From JAGLTZ01 sp964637695 (GTDB taxonomy: Bacteria > Blakebacterota > Blakebacteria > Blakebacterales > Blakebacteraceae), in the NCBI GenBank assembly GCA_964637695.1, contig CAZWVF010000005.1, forward strand, positions 14,040 through 78,039: DNA of 64,000 nucleotides, given 5' to 3'. Shown piece by piece: positions 7,856-16,873 of the stretch. Below the pieces are notes generated by a model. That model was given only the letters and a program-made list of their open reading frames with translations. It was not told where the DNA came from and ran no database searches. Numbering within the stretch: the stretch's first letter is position 1; each line of letters starts with the position of its first letter. A program made the position numbers and the translations under genes.

Positions 7856-8553
7856 CCAGCGATCTCCCTGATGAAGATATTCCTGAAGTAAAGGGGATGT
7901 GAATGGGACTGCAGTTCGATCTGACCGACCGGGTAGATGGGTTTGTCGCGCTCCCAGTAGTTCTCCATCGCCACATCATCTACGACCAGAACATCGTTGA
8001 GATGAACGGTAACTCTCTCCTCTACCATGAGGATCCTGAAAGTGTTCCACTCACCTATGGGATTATCTGCCCGGGCAAGCGGATTACCTGCTCCCAGCTG
8101 ATTGTTGTAGAGACCACCCGAGCCGATCGACCACTGGGCAGGATCCCATATCTGCACCTGGGGAGAGCCCCGCAGATAGATGCCGCTATCGCCGAATTCT
8201 CCGATCTTCCAGTCTACGAGGAGTTCGAAGTCACCATAATCCCGGGCCGTGCACAGGTTCTGCCCGCCGCCATCGAAAGTCAGGATACCCTCCACAACCT
8301 GCCAGTGAAGCCTCATCACTTCATCGGCCTCTCTCTGCGCCTCTTCCAGCTCCGCAGCCGACATCCGCGCTCTGGAAACGGGATTGCCCACCAATCCCTT
8401 CCATCCATCCAGGTCCCTGCCGTTGAAGAGGGCGACGAATCCGTCGGGGGGTACATTCAACGCCTGTCCTGCTCCTCTGCTGCATCCGGTGCATACAACG
8501 ACCAGCAGAATGATCACGAACTCTCTTCCTGATACAGGTATGATCGGAGACAA
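7837..8553 (-). CDS. DUF1080 (3-keto-disaccharide hydrolase fold) lipoprotein
   Basis: A 238-residue predicted lipoprotein. The N-terminus is a lipoprotein signal with lipobox VCTGC, so C24 would be acylated. The mature part is a DUF1080/PF06439 domain, a concanavalin-like sandwich: it starts GFVALFNGRDLDGWKG, then shows WQVVEGILTFDGGG, the core FELLVDWKIGEFGDSGIYLR and GEWNTFRILMVEERVTVHLND. Family members act on glycosides (some as 3-keto-glycoside hydrolases) or bind carbohydrate; the substrate is unknown. The final residues VQLRN and the TAG stop are encoded by the terminus of element E, so the native C-terminus has probably been altered by insertion. It is transcribed toward sodA. Confidence 0.85.
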   Translation of the reverse strand: MSPIIPVSGREFVIILLVVVCTGCSRGAGQALNVPPDGFVALFNGRDLDGWKGLVGNPVSRARMSAAELEEAQREADEVMRLHWQVVEGILTFDGGGQNLCTARDYGDFELLVDWKIGEFGDSGIYLRGSPQVQIWDPAQWSIGSGGLYNNQLGAGNPLARADNPIGEWNTFRILMVEERVTVHLNDVLVVDDVAMENYWERDKPIYPVGQIELQSHSHPLYFRNIFIREIAGVQLRN

Positions 8554-8742
8554 ATCAATTCCCCCTTCCCCCTGCAGTATCGTTTCGGGTCAGCAGAAAA
8601 CATACCGGGTGAGCAGGGATACTTTCAATTCCACTTCTCGATCATCATGTTTCTGCCTGTTGCATCACAATAATCTCTGGAATAAACTCCTGGTGTCCTG
8701 CAGCCGCACAGTATCACAGAGTCAGAATTATCGGGGGATAAC

Positions 8743-11028
8743 ATGAATAAGATCGTATCTGGATTTGCCGTCTGTTCGGCCCTGTTCCTCTGCTCCGCTT
8801 CAACAGTTCAGGCACAGTGGGAAGAACAGGTAAAAGCACAACTTGACGGTTTCGGCCTGTGGTCGAGGGGTAGTGGCGGCAAGCAGCAGGTCGGTGGTAC
8901 AACGACGCATCGGGGCAGCCTGGCATCGGGCGATGCAACGCTGACTGCAGGTGAGTACTACGATACCTATACATTCCAGGCCCAGGCGGGTCAGCACGTG
9001 GTTGTAGACATGACCTCCAGCGATTTCGACACCTATGTCGGGGTTGTCTCACCGAGCGGCGAGAACACTGAAAATGACGATTACCAGGAGTCCACGAGTC
9101 GTTCACTGGTTGAGCTGGACGTTACCGAGAGCGGGACGTGGAGCATTGTCGTCACCTCCTATGAGAAGGGCGAAACGGGTTCATATGTGGTAACTGTTAC
9201 ACTCTCAGGTGCCGCCGGTTCCACATCGGGAGGCACCCGATTTGAAAGCGACACGCTGGCCAGCGGCGACAATACCCTCTCCTCAGGTGAGTACGTGGAT
9301 ACGTATGCCATGGAGGGACGCAGCGGAGAGCAGGTGGTGATAGATCTGCGTTCCTCGCAGTTCGATCCCTATCTGATCGTCCGGGCCCCCAGTGGGGAAA
9401 CTTTTGAGAACGACGACCACGAAGGAGATGCAAGTCGATCATTGCTCTCCCTTGACCTCGCCGAAAGCGGCACATACACGGTGGCCGTCACTTCATATAC
9501 AGCGGGCGAGACCGGCAGTTACGACCTTCAGATCCGCAGCGGCGGCACGGGTGCCGTGGCGAGCGGTCCCAGGGTGGAACGCGGTACGCTTGCATCAGGC
9601 GACCAGTCATTGCGATCTGGTGAGTATGTGGACGTCTACGAGTTCGAAGGTGTGCCCGGACAGCACGCCAGGATCGACGTATCCTCCTCCGAATTCGACA
9701 CCTACCTGATGCTGAGAGGCCCGGGAGAGATCAGTGCAGAAAATGACGATGTCGCAGAAGCTCCGGGACACAGCATCATCGAACTCGACCTGACCGAGAT
9801 GGGCACCTACAGGGTGATCGTCACATCGTATGAGCAGAGTGAAACCGGAGACTACGAGCTGTCGATCGATATTGAAGCGGGAGGCAGTGTGGATACCCGT
9901 CAGCGCGACGTACGCACGATTGAAATGGGCGGAAGCGTCTCGGGCCAGCTGGAGGCGGGAGATGCGGTGATGGGAGGCGGAAAGTACCGTGATCTGTATG
10001 TGTTCAACGGTACTGCGGGACAGAATATAACACTGGAGATGAATTCGAATGACTTCGACACATTTCTGGGATTGATCTTCCCCTCCGAGGAGCAGGTGGA
10101 TAATGACGATCACGAGGGGGATACGTCGAAGTCGCGGATCGACCTCACCCTCCCCGAAACGGGTCGATACCGGGTACTGGCCACTTCCTATGAAGGGGGT
10201 CTATCAGGTATCTACACGATATCTCTCTCTTCCTCCTCCACCCCCTCCGGACCCCGAACCGGTTCTGCGCCTGTATCCGGCGCCGGACGGGTCTATGGTA
10301 TTTTTACCGGGATCAGTGACTATCCGGGTGAACAGAACGACCTGCCCTTCACTGCCGACGATGCCCGCAACGTCTACCAGGCGATGATCCAGGGTGCCGG
10401 AATGCAGTCGAGCGACGGCATAGTACTGGTCGACAGTGAAGTAACGGTCGATAATATCCGCAATACGTTCCAGCAGATGAGCAACAGGGTCGGTCCTGAT
10501 GATGTATTCATCTTCTTCTATTCGGGACATGGCGGCCGACAGGAGCGTGCCGAACATCAGCCAACAGATCCTGATGGTCTCGATGAGACACTCTTCGTCT
10601 ACGACGGTGCCATAACCGACGATGAGATGAACGATCTCTTCGGGTATATCAGTTCCCGCATATCGATGATAGTGCTCGATGCCTGCTTCAGCGGCGGATT
10701 CTCGAAGGATGTCATCAGCGTACCCGGAAGGATGGGATTCTTCTCCTCCGAAGAGGATGTCACATCCGCTGTGGCCGCGAAGTTCAGGGCAGGCGGGTTC
10801 CTGGCACAGTTCATTGCCGATGCCATTGGTGAGCGACTTGCAGATGCAAACAGGGACAATCAGGTTACGAGCCTGGAACTGAGCCAGTACCTCCACGACC
10901 GATACCGTCTCGACGTGAAGAGCGGCGGCGCTGACGATTATGTGCGTACCGCCGGTCCTCAGCTGGGTTATCAGCACCTGGTTGTAGACAGGGGCAGCAT
11001 CGGTCCATCAGTAGTGGTGTTCAGATAA
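8743..11028 (+). CDS. Secreted caspase-like (C14) protein with four PPC-like repeats
   Basis: A 761-residue exported protein. Signal peptide MNKIVSGFAVC... is cleaved near VQAQ. Four tandem beta domains of about 95-100 residues follow (roughly 57-152, 167-265, 279-378, 392-496). Each has a SLASGD or TLASGD-type opening, a DTY or DVY strand, NDD and TSYE motifs, as in pre-peptidase C-terminal (PPC) domains. Residues ~515-735 are a caspase-fold peptidase with the catalytic dyad H596 (FYSGHGG) and C648 (LDACFSGG). Basic-residue-specific metacaspases share this dyad, but specificity here is unknown. PPC domains normally sit C-terminal to the protease; here they are N-terminal. The ATG at 8743 follows GGGGGA. 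Probably periplasmic or extracellular. Confidence 0.88.
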   Translation: MNKIVSGFAVCSALFLCSASTVQAQWEEQVKAQLDGFGLWSRGSGGKQQVGGTTTHRGSLASGDATLTAGEYYDTYTFQAQAGQHVVVDMTSSDFDTYVGVVSPSGENTENDDYQESTSRSLVELDVTESGTWSIVVTSYEKGETGSYVVTVTLSGAAGSTSGGTRFESDTLASGDNTLSSGEYVDTYAMEGRSGEQVVIDLRSSQFDPYLIVRAPSGETFENDDHEGDASRSLLSLDLAESGTYTVAVTSYTAGETGSYDLQIRSGGTGAVASGPRVERGTLASGDQSLRSGEYVDVYEFEGVPGQHARIDVSSSEFDTYLMLRGPGEISAENDDVAEAPGHSIIELDLTEMGTYRVIVTSYEQSETGDYELSIDIEAGGSVDTRQRDVRTIEMGGSVSGQLEAGDAVMGGGKYRDLYVFNGTAGQNITLEMNSNDFDTFLGLIFPSEEQVDNDDHEGDTSKSRIDLTLPETGRYRVLATSYEGGLSGIYTISLSSSSTPSGPRTGSAPVSGAGRVYGIFTGISDYPGEQNDLPFTADDARNVYQAMIQGAGMQSSDGIVLVDSEVTVDNIRNTFQQMSNRVGPDDVFIFFYSGHGGRQERAEHQPTDPDGLDETLFVYDGAITDDEMNDLFGYISSRISMIVLDACFSGGFSKDVISVPGRMGFFSSEEDVTSAVAAKFRAGGFLAQFIADAIGERLADANRDNQVTSLELSQYLHDRYRLDVKSGGADDYVRTAGPQLGYQHLVVDRGSIGPSVVVFR

Positions 11029-11047
11029 CAGCGAGGTAGAGCAACGA

Positions 11048-11147
11048 NNNNNNNNNNNNNNNNNNNNNNNNNNNNNNNNNNNNNNNNNNNNNNNNNNNNN
11101 NNNNNNNNNNNNNNNNNNNNNNNNNNNNNNNNNNNNNNNNNNNNNNN
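11048..11147. other. Assembly gap (100 N) bounded by identical 16-mers
   Basis: Exactly 100 undetermined bases, the conventional placeholder for a gap of unknown size. The 16 bases before it and the 16 after it are identical (CGAGGTAGAGCAACGA). The simplest reading is two contigs that overlap by 16 bases and were scaffolded without merging, so the true gap may be zero. An unresolved tandem repeat is the alternative. It falls between the stop of the caspase-like gene and the ftsZ terminator region. Confidence 0.95.
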
Positions 11148-11192
11148 CGAGGTAGAGCAACGAAGATATCGCGGGAAAGAACCGTTGATAAC

Positions 11193-11232
11193 GGGTGCCC
11201 GGACTTCAGCGGGAGTAGAAATCCAGGCACCC
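11193..11232 (-). terminator. Stem-loop downstream of ftsZ
   Basis: On the minus strand GGGTGCCTGG and CCGGGCACCC can form a 10-bp stem with one G-T pair around a 20-base loop, starting 28 bases after the ftsZ stop. There is no T tract after it, so it may be a processing or 3'-end-stabilising structure instead of an intrinsic terminator. It is the only strong structure between ftsZ and the convergent caspase-like gene. Confidence 0.45.
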
Positions 11233-11259
11233 ATACTGCTCTGAACATGCAGACAAACT

Positions 11260-12450
11260 TCAGTCCATCTGCTTTCGCAGGAATGTCGGAATATCCAGGT
11301 CGTCCGGTGTGAATGACTGGATCTTCCCCTTTTCTATCACGATCTGTTCGCGACCGGACGCCGAGAGGTCACCCTTCCTCTGAAAAGCCGGGATCTCCTG
11401 GTTCTGGTCCTGCCCTTGTGTAGGGAATACAACAACTTTACCGATCTCCTCATTCCTTTCGGGTAACGGAATACTCCTCTTGCGACCCATTCCATCTCCC
11501 AGCCCGGTTGCGATCACCGTGACCCGGATCAGATCACTCAGATTATCGTCAATTACTGCTCCGAAGATGACGTTGGCCTCGCTCCCGGCGGCCTGGTTGA
11601 TGAGGTCGGTTGCTTCGCTGACTTCCACCAGTGTCATATCGGATCCACCGGTGATGTTCACCAGCAGTCCGGTGGCACCGTCTATCGACACCTCTTCCAG
11701 AAGCGGGCTCGATATCGCCTCAGTCGCTGCTTCGACCGCACGGTGTTCACCGGTGGCCTCGCCGGTACCCATAAGGGCATCTCCCATCTCCATCATGACC
11801 GTACGCACGTCAGCGAAATCGAGGTTTATCAGGCCGGGAATCGTTATCAGGTCGCTGATACCGCGCGTGGCATGCAGAAGAATATCGTCAGCTATCTTGA
11901 ACGCATCGGTCAGTGGAGTTTTATCGGTTGTGATGGCCAGCAATCGCTGGTTGGGGATAACAATGAGTGTATCTACTGTCTCTTTGAGTTCTTTGATACC
12001 ATGTTCGGCCCTCTTGAGCCGTTTCGGCCCTTCAAAACTGAACGGTTTGGTAACTACGGCAACAGTCAGGGATCCCTGGTGCCTTGCTATCTCTGCCACA
12101 ATAGGAGCCGCACCGGTTCCCGTTCCGCCACCCATTCCGCAGGTCACGAATACCATATCAGCTCCAGTGACCACCTCCTGGATGATGTCGCGGTCCTCCT
12201 CGGCTGCGCGTCGGCCTACTTCAGGATTTGCGCCTGCACCCAATCCCTTCGTCAGACCGGTCCCGATCTGGACTTTCTGCTCGGCCCTGCATACATCGAG
12301 AGCCTGTGCATCGGTATTCACCGAGATGAATTCGACACCGGAAAGTCCGGCCCCGATCATCCTGTTTACTGCGTTGCCTCCGGCTCCTCCGACGCCGACC
12401 ACTTTCATGATGGCCTGACCTTCGGATGCCAGTCCAAGTGTTAAGGTCAT
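11260..12450 (-). CDS. ftsZ: Cell division GTPase FtsZ
   Basis: Tubulin homologue that polymerises into the Z ring at midcell. The 396-residue product has the N-terminal nucleotide-binding VVGVGGAGGNAVNRM, the tubulin signature GGGTGTG at residues 107-113, the T7 loop NLDFADVR that completes the neighbouring active site, and a short linker ending in the conserved tail DDLDIPTFLRKQ that binds FtsA. The linker is short (about 50 residues). The ATG at 12450 has GGAGGT at ideal spacing. It is the last gene of the dcw cluster, 50 bases after ftsA. Confidence 0.98.
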   Translation of the reverse strand: MTLTLGLASEGQAIMKVVGVGGAGGNAVNRMIGAGLSGVEFISVNTDAQALDVCRAEQKVQIGTGLTKGLGAGANPEVGRRAAEEDRDIIQEVVTGADMVFVTCGMGGGTGTGAAPIVAEIARHQGSLTVAVVTKPFSFEGPKRLKRAEHGIKELKETVDTLIVIPNQRLLAITTDKTPLTDAFKIADDILLHATRGISDLITIPGLINLDFADVRTVMMEMGDALMGTGEATGEHRAVEAATEAISSPLLEEVSIDGATGLLVNITGGSDMTLVEVSEATDLINQAAGSEANVIFGAVIDDNLSDLIRVTVIATGLGDGMGRKRSIPLPERNEEIGKVVVFPTQGQDQNQEIPAFQRKGDLSASGREQIVIEKGKIQSFTPDDLDIPTFLRKQMD

Positions 12451-12500
12451 TGCTTTACCTCCCGCTGTTTTCTGCGCACGGCCTTTTACCGGGCCTGCGC

Positions 12501-13739
12501 TTAAAAGAACTCGTCCATCCACCTGCGCATGCGGGCCAGGATCGAATCGAAAAGCCCGCCACCGGTAGAGAGAAAACGCCTTCCTCTTCCCAAACCTTCC
12601 TTTACTGCATACCTGAGAAGACCAACCGCCGTAGCATAGATCGGCGTGGCAACCTCGTCTGAAAGACCTGCTATGCCACTAGGTATCCCGATCTTAACAG
12701 GCAGATCGAAAACCTGTTCTGCCAGCTCACAGGCACCTTCAAGCATCGCCCCTCCACCGGTCAGAACGAGCCCGGTGGTCAGCAGATCGACATATTCAGA
12801 TCGCTGGATCTCCCTCAGCGCCAGTGCAAAGATCTCTTCCATTCTCGGTTCGATGATGGCAGCAAGGACATCCCTGGAAACTTCCCGGTGTGGGCGGCCA
12901 CCCACCCCAGGAACTTCTATGATCTCGTCCTTTTCAACCATCGACTGCAGAGCTATACCATGCTCTATCTTGATCCGTTCCGCCTCATCTCTGGGTGTGC
13001 GCAGACCGATCGCCACATCGTTGGTAACGTTCTCACCGCCCAGACCTATGACAGCCGTATGCCTGATCGATCCATCGTAGAAGACGGCCAAATCTGCCGT
13101 TCCACCTCCAAGGTCGAGCACCGCAACACCCAGTTCCTTCTCATCTTCTGAAAGCACCGCATAAGAAGTGGCAAGAGGCTGAAGCACCAGATCGTGAACC
13201 TCTACGCCGGCTCTCTGAACGCTCTTGTATATATTCTGGGCGCTTGTGACTGCCCCGGTGATGATATGGATCTCCCCTTCCAGCCTGACTCCGGCCATGC
13301 CAACCGGATCTCTGATGCCGGACTGGTCGTCCACAATGAATTCCTGCGGAATTACATGGATGATCTCTCTGTCCATCGGCAACGCTATCGCCTTGGCGGC
13401 TTCGATGACCCTGTCAACGTCGGGTTGAGTGATCTCGTTGCCCCTCCGGCTGACCGCTATTACACCCCTGCTGTTGATGCTCCGGATGTGGTCGCCGGCA
13501 ATACCTGCGAATACCGAACCTATTTCAACACCGGCAAGCCTTTCGGCGGCATCAAGAGCATCCTGTATGCTCCTGATCGTCTTCTCGAGGTTTACTACCA
13601 CTCCGCGGCGCAGTCCCAGTGAGGGACTCTTGCCAACACCGAGGATCCGAAGCGATCCATCGTCATCCGGCTCTGCGATAATGGCCACGATCTTCGTGGT
13701 ACCGATATCAAGTCCGGCGATCAGATTTGTGGCGGCCAT
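12501..13739 (-). CDS. ftsA: Cell division protein FtsA
   Basis: Actin-like ATPase that tethers FtsZ to the membrane. The 412-residue product has the phosphate-1 motif AGLDIGTTKIVAII at the N-terminus, the SHS2/1C subdomain (RRGVVVNLEKTIRSIQDAL to ~residue 175), the phosphate-2 motif AVLDLGGGTADLAVF and the adenosine motif VLTGGGAMLEG. It ends in a basic amphipathic helix (RMRRWMDEFF), the membrane-targeting sequence. The ATG at 13739 lies 4 bases downstream of the ftsQ stop codon. Cytoplasmic, membrane-associated. Confidence 0.97.
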   Translation of the reverse strand: MAATNLIAGLDIGTTKIVAIIAEPDDDGSLRILGVGKSPSLGLRRGVVVNLEKTIRSIQDALDAAERLAGVEIGSVFAGIAGDHIRSINSRGVIAVSRRGNEITQPDVDRVIEAAKAIALPMDREIIHVIPQEFIVDDQSGIRDPVGMAGVRLEGEIHIITGAVTSAQNIYKSVQRAGVEVHDLVLQPLATSYAVLSEDEKELGVAVLDLGGGTADLAVFYDGSIRHTAVIGLGGENVTNDVAIGLRTPRDEAERIKIEHGIALQSMVEKDEIIEVPGVGGRPHREVSRDVLAAIIEPRMEEIFALALREIQRSEYVDLLTTGLVLTGGGAMLEGACELAEQVFDLPVKIGIPSGIAGLSDEVATPIYATAVGLLRYAVKEGLGRGRRFLSTGGGLFDSILARMRRWMDEFF

Positions 13740-13743
13740 CAGC

Positions 13744-14505
13744 TTACCCGCCCCCTTTCCGCTCTCGATATATGACTGTATTTCTGAATCGAAGGTCGAC
13801 TTCAACCAGAGAGGCGTGACGCTTCCGACCCTCCGTTACCAGTGCACCTACCAGCGGCAATGTCTCTTCCAGCGTCACTTCTTCCAGGCGTACAACCACT
13901 GCATCCCCTGATAGGATCAATGCCATTTCACCCTCATTCCGTGGCTGCACTTCCGACACAAGGTCGAACAGCCGGGGAGTGCTCTCTTTAATCTTCTGCA
14001 GCAATGTCACGGCTCTCTTCAACGCATCGTGCGTATCATTCTCGTCGAACCGGTCGATACCTGTGATAAAGGGAAGCGCGCCATATCGTGGTTGTTCTAT
14101 CACATCGAGAATCTTTCCGCTTCCGTCCACTCCCAGAACGGGAGAACCGGCCAGGAAAGCGACCGGGACGATCTCAGCCACCTCTATCACGACCGCTGCG
14201 GGAAGGGACCTGTGAACCGTGACCCGATCAATCAGCGGGTGGGCTGAAACCCTCTCGCCGAGGGACGTGAGAACATCGGCGTCTACAATTTCGGTCATGA
14301 GGCGTTCCGGTTGTGCCAGCGCCAGGAGATCTGCCGGATCGAGATAGCGGGTACCCTCAACGCGCACCTCTTCAACCGTAAAGGATGTGGCGCTGGAGAG
14401 ACCGCTCATGGCAGCACTGGCGAGGAAGCTGACACCTCCGAGGGTGATCGCGAGACCTGCCAGCACGCCGATACCGGAGAAGAGCTTCCTTCTGCGCCTG
14501 CTCAT
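13744..14505 (-). CDS. ftsQ: Cell division protein FtsQ (POTRA domain)
   Basis: Bitopic division protein that links the cytoplasmic ring to the FtsL/FtsB and FtsI/FtsW synthase complex. The 253 residues show a basic cytoplasmic N-terminus (MSRRRRK), one membrane span (about residues 10-33), a POTRA domain starting at FTVEEVRVEGTRYLDPADLL, then the FtsQ beta domain (SLPAAVVIEVAEIVPVAF, SPVLGVDGSGKILD). It overlaps murB by 4 bases and ends 4 bases before ftsA, so translation is probably coupled. Sequence conservation is modest, as usual for FtsQ, but position and domain order make the call firm. Confidence 0.93.
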   Translation of the reverse strand: MSRRRRKLFSGIGVLAGLAITLGGVSFLASAAMSGLSSATSFTVEEVRVEGTRYLDPADLLALAQPERLMTEIVDADVLTSLGERVSAHPLIDRVTVHRSLPAAVVIEVAEIVPVAFLAGSPVLGVDGSGKILDVIEQPRYGALPFITGIDRFDENDTHDALKRAVTLLQKIKESTPRLFDLVSEVQPRNEGEMALILSGDAVVVRLEEVTLEETLPLVGALVTEGRKRHASLVEVDLRFRNTVIYRERKGGG

Positions 14506-15485
14506 CTTCTTCTACCCTTCATCCCGTTCATTGATGGAACCCAGGCCATCACCGGCGCCGGATCCCCTTCAAATCCCACAGGAACAACTTCCAGCTCCAG
14601 TCTTATTCCGGTCAGTGTCTCAACCGAATCACGGATTCTTTCAATCAGTGTTCTTATCTGTGTCGCCGTGGCCCCGCCCATGTTCACTACATAGTTGGCG
14701 TGCATATCACTTACGACAGCGTCACCTTCGCGCAGACCCTTGAGGCCGCATTCATCTATGAGACGACCTGCTGAATCCCCTGCGGGATTCTTGAAAACGC
14801 TTCCAACGCTGAGCACACTGGCCGGCTGGGTCTCACTGCGATGTATGAGCAGTTCCCTGACCCTCTCGCTGACGGTTTTCGGTTTTTCTGCTTCCTCCAG
14901 CCTGAGTTCCACCCTGCCGATAACCGAACCAGCAGGCAGAGAAGAGCTTCGATATGCAAGGTTGAGCGCCTCCGCCGCAACGGTAACCACGTGGACCGCC
15001 GGTGGAGCTGTAACGACCTCCACGCTCACCAGACTCTCTTTTATACTTCCGCCCCGGCCTCCGGCGTTCATCACACACGCCCCACCTATGGAACCGGGTA
15101 CTCCCGCAAGCCCCTCCAATCCGGTCAGGTTACGGCCGCTCGCCCACTTGACGATGCGTGCGGTGGCTACTCCCGCACCTGTTCTCAGGATGAAATCTTC
15201 GAATTCATCCCACTCCTGCAGTGCGTCTGTGGCGATTATGACTCCTTCGAATCCTTCATCAGCGACCAGCAGGTTGCTCCCGCCTCCAACAGGCAGGTAG
15301 GTCAGTTCAAGTTCTCCGAGGACCTTGATCAATCTTTCGAGGCTTGCAAGATCGGGAGGCCTCACCAGGGCCCTGCAGGGACCGCCCACACCCATGGTGG
15401 TATAGTTGGACATGCGTTCTTCCAGCCGGATCTCACCGACCCGTGCTCTGTGGAGAGCCCCTGCCAGTGCCTGGATGTGCCTCAT
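14502..15485 (-). CDS. murB: UDP-N-acetylenolpyruvoylglucosamine reductase MurB
   Basis: FAD enzyme that reduces enolpyruvyl-UDP-GlcNAc to UDP-MurNAc with NADPH in the cytoplasm. The 327 residues show NYTTMGVGGPCRALV at the start, FAD-binding YLPVGGGSNLLVADEGF, GLEGLAGVPGSIGGACVMNAG and the catalytic serine S229 in GSVFKNP. The HANYVVNMGGAT region is that of type II (murB-short) enzymes. The ATG at 15485 overlaps the murC TGA stop (ATGA). An open frame 18 codons longer exists inside murC but is not needed. It sits directly after murC, as in many dcw clusters. Confidence 0.96.
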   Translation of the reverse strand: MRHIQALAGALHRARVGEIRLEERMSNYTTMGVGGPCRALVRPPDLASLERLIKVLGELELTYLPVGGGSNLLVADEGFEGVIIATDALQEWDEFEDFILRTGAGVATARIVKWASGRNLTGLEGLAGVPGSIGGACVMNAGGRGGSIKESLVSVEVVTAPPAVHVVTVAAEALNLAYRSSSLPAGSVIGRVELRLEEAEKPKTVSERVRELLIHRSETQPASVLSVGSVFKNPAGDSAGRLIDECGLKGLREGDAVVSDMHANYVVNMGGATATQIRTLIERIRDSVETLTGIRLELEVVPVGFEGDPAPVMAWVPSMNGMKGRRR

Positions 15486-16873
15486 CCCCCCGGACCCCCC
15501 TTCTGGAGTCTCTCTGCAAAGGCGCGGGCAACAGTCCATATATCGCCCGCTCCCATGGTGATCACGATGTCACCTGCTTTCACCAATGCAGCCAGCGAGT
15601 CTGACACGTCAGAAATTTCCGGTATATAGGTTACGTTTCTGTGTCCCTGATCTCTTGCCGCTCTGGCCACAAGTTCACCCGATACACCCTTTATCGGTTC
15701 CTCCCTGGCGGGGTAGATTCCGGTCACTATCAGCAGGTCGGAATCGAGAAGGGCCGATCCAAAATCATCAGCGAAATCGCGCGTGCGTGTGTAAAGATGG
15801 GGCTGGAAGACCGCAACGATCCTGCGATCGAATCCGCTGCGGATCGATTGCAGTGTTGCTGCCACCTCTGTGGGATGATGGGCGTAATCGTCCACGACCA
15901 TCACGTCATGAAAGTCACCCCTGATGTCGAACCTTCTGGCGACTCCGGTGAAGCTTCCGAGAGCTTTGATCATCCTGTCAGGGTCGAGGTCCAGATGGAG
16001 ACCCACGCACAGCGATGCCATGGCGTTGCGAACGTTATGAACACCCGGCACCTGCAGCTGCACCGTGCCCAGCAGTTCGCCTCTCCAGGTGACGTTGAAG
16101 CTGCTGGACGTACCCTCGAACTCCATATCGTCAGCCCGCAGGTCGGCCTGCGAAGTGACGCCATAGGTCAGCAGCGCCCTGTCTATGCGCGGGATCAGTC
16201 CCCTCACGCCGGAATCGTCCAGACAGACCACCACCGCTCCGTAGAAGGGTACCTTGTTGGCGAATTCCACGAACGCATCCACCATCGGTTCGAGATGGCC
16301 ATAGGTATCCAGGTGTTCAGCTTCCACGTTTGTGATTACGGCAACCGTGGGAAACAGACGGAGAAATGACCTGTCATATTCATCGGCCTCCGCCACCAGG
16401 TATTCGCCGTCTCCAACTCTCATCGACGTACCGAGTTCGTGTACGCGGCCGCCGATAATCAGTGTTGGTGACAATCCCCCCTCCACCAGCAGATACCCTA
16501 TCATGCTCGATGTGGTCGTCTTCCCGTGCGTTCCCGCAACTCCGATGCTGAACTGCATCCGCATCAGTTCACCCAGCATTTCAGCACGTCTGATGACCGG
16601 GATCTTCAGTTCGACTCCCCTGACAACTTCCGGATTGTCCGGCTTGACGGCGGAGGAATAAACCACGGCGTGGGCATCGTCGGCATAATCAGCCCTGTGC
16701 CCCTCATAAACGACGGCACCAAGTTCTTCGAGCCGGCGTGTAACGTCGGTCATCCTGATATCGGAGCCGCTCACCTGGTAACCCTGGGTCAGTAGAAGTT
16801 CGGCGATACCACTCATCCCTATTCCACCGATCCCTACGAAATGGATCCGTTCTATCCTGGTGAACCTGGTCAT
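15482..16873 (-). CDS. murC: UDP-N-acetylmuramate--L-alanine ligase MurC
   Basis: Adds the first amino acid, L-alanine, to UDP-MurNAc with ATP. The 463-residue product has the N-terminal Rossmann-like HFVGIGGIGMSGIAELL, the ATP loop GVAGTHGKTTTSSM, the YLVAEADEYDRSFL magnesium and nucleotide motif, and the late DYAHHPTEV and FQPHLYTRT motifs. Length is normal for the family. It overlaps murG upstream and murB downstream by 4 bases each. Confidence 0.97.
   Translation of the reverse strand: MTRFTRIERIHFVGIGGIGMSGIAELLLTQGYQVSGSDIRMTDVTRRLEELGAVVYEGHRADYADDAHAVVYSSAVKPDNPEVVRGVELKIPVIRRAEMLGELMRMQFSIGVAGTHGKTTTSSMIGYLLVEGGLSPTLIIGGRVHELGTSMRVGDGEYLVAEADEYDRSFLRLFPTVAVITNVEAEHLDTYGHLEPMVDAFVEFANKVPFYGAVVVCLDDSGVRGLIPRIDRALLTYGVTSQADLRADDMEFEGTSSSFNVTWRGELLGTVQLQVPGVHNVRNAMASLCVGLHLDLDPDRMIKALGSFTGVARRFDIRGDFHDVMVVDDYAHHPTEVAATLQSIRSGFDRRIVAVFQPHLYTRTRDFADDFGSALLDSDLLIVTGIYPAREEPIKGVSGELVARAARDQGHRNVTYIPEISDVSDSLAALVKAGDIVITMGAGDIWTVARAFAERLQKGGPGG

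Noticed and set aside
8900..10250. Repeated blocks that could suggest a CRISPR or tandem DNA repeat
   Set aside because: The repeats are about 300 bp apart, diverged in DNA and conserved in protein (four PPC-like domains). There are no spacers or constant short repeats.
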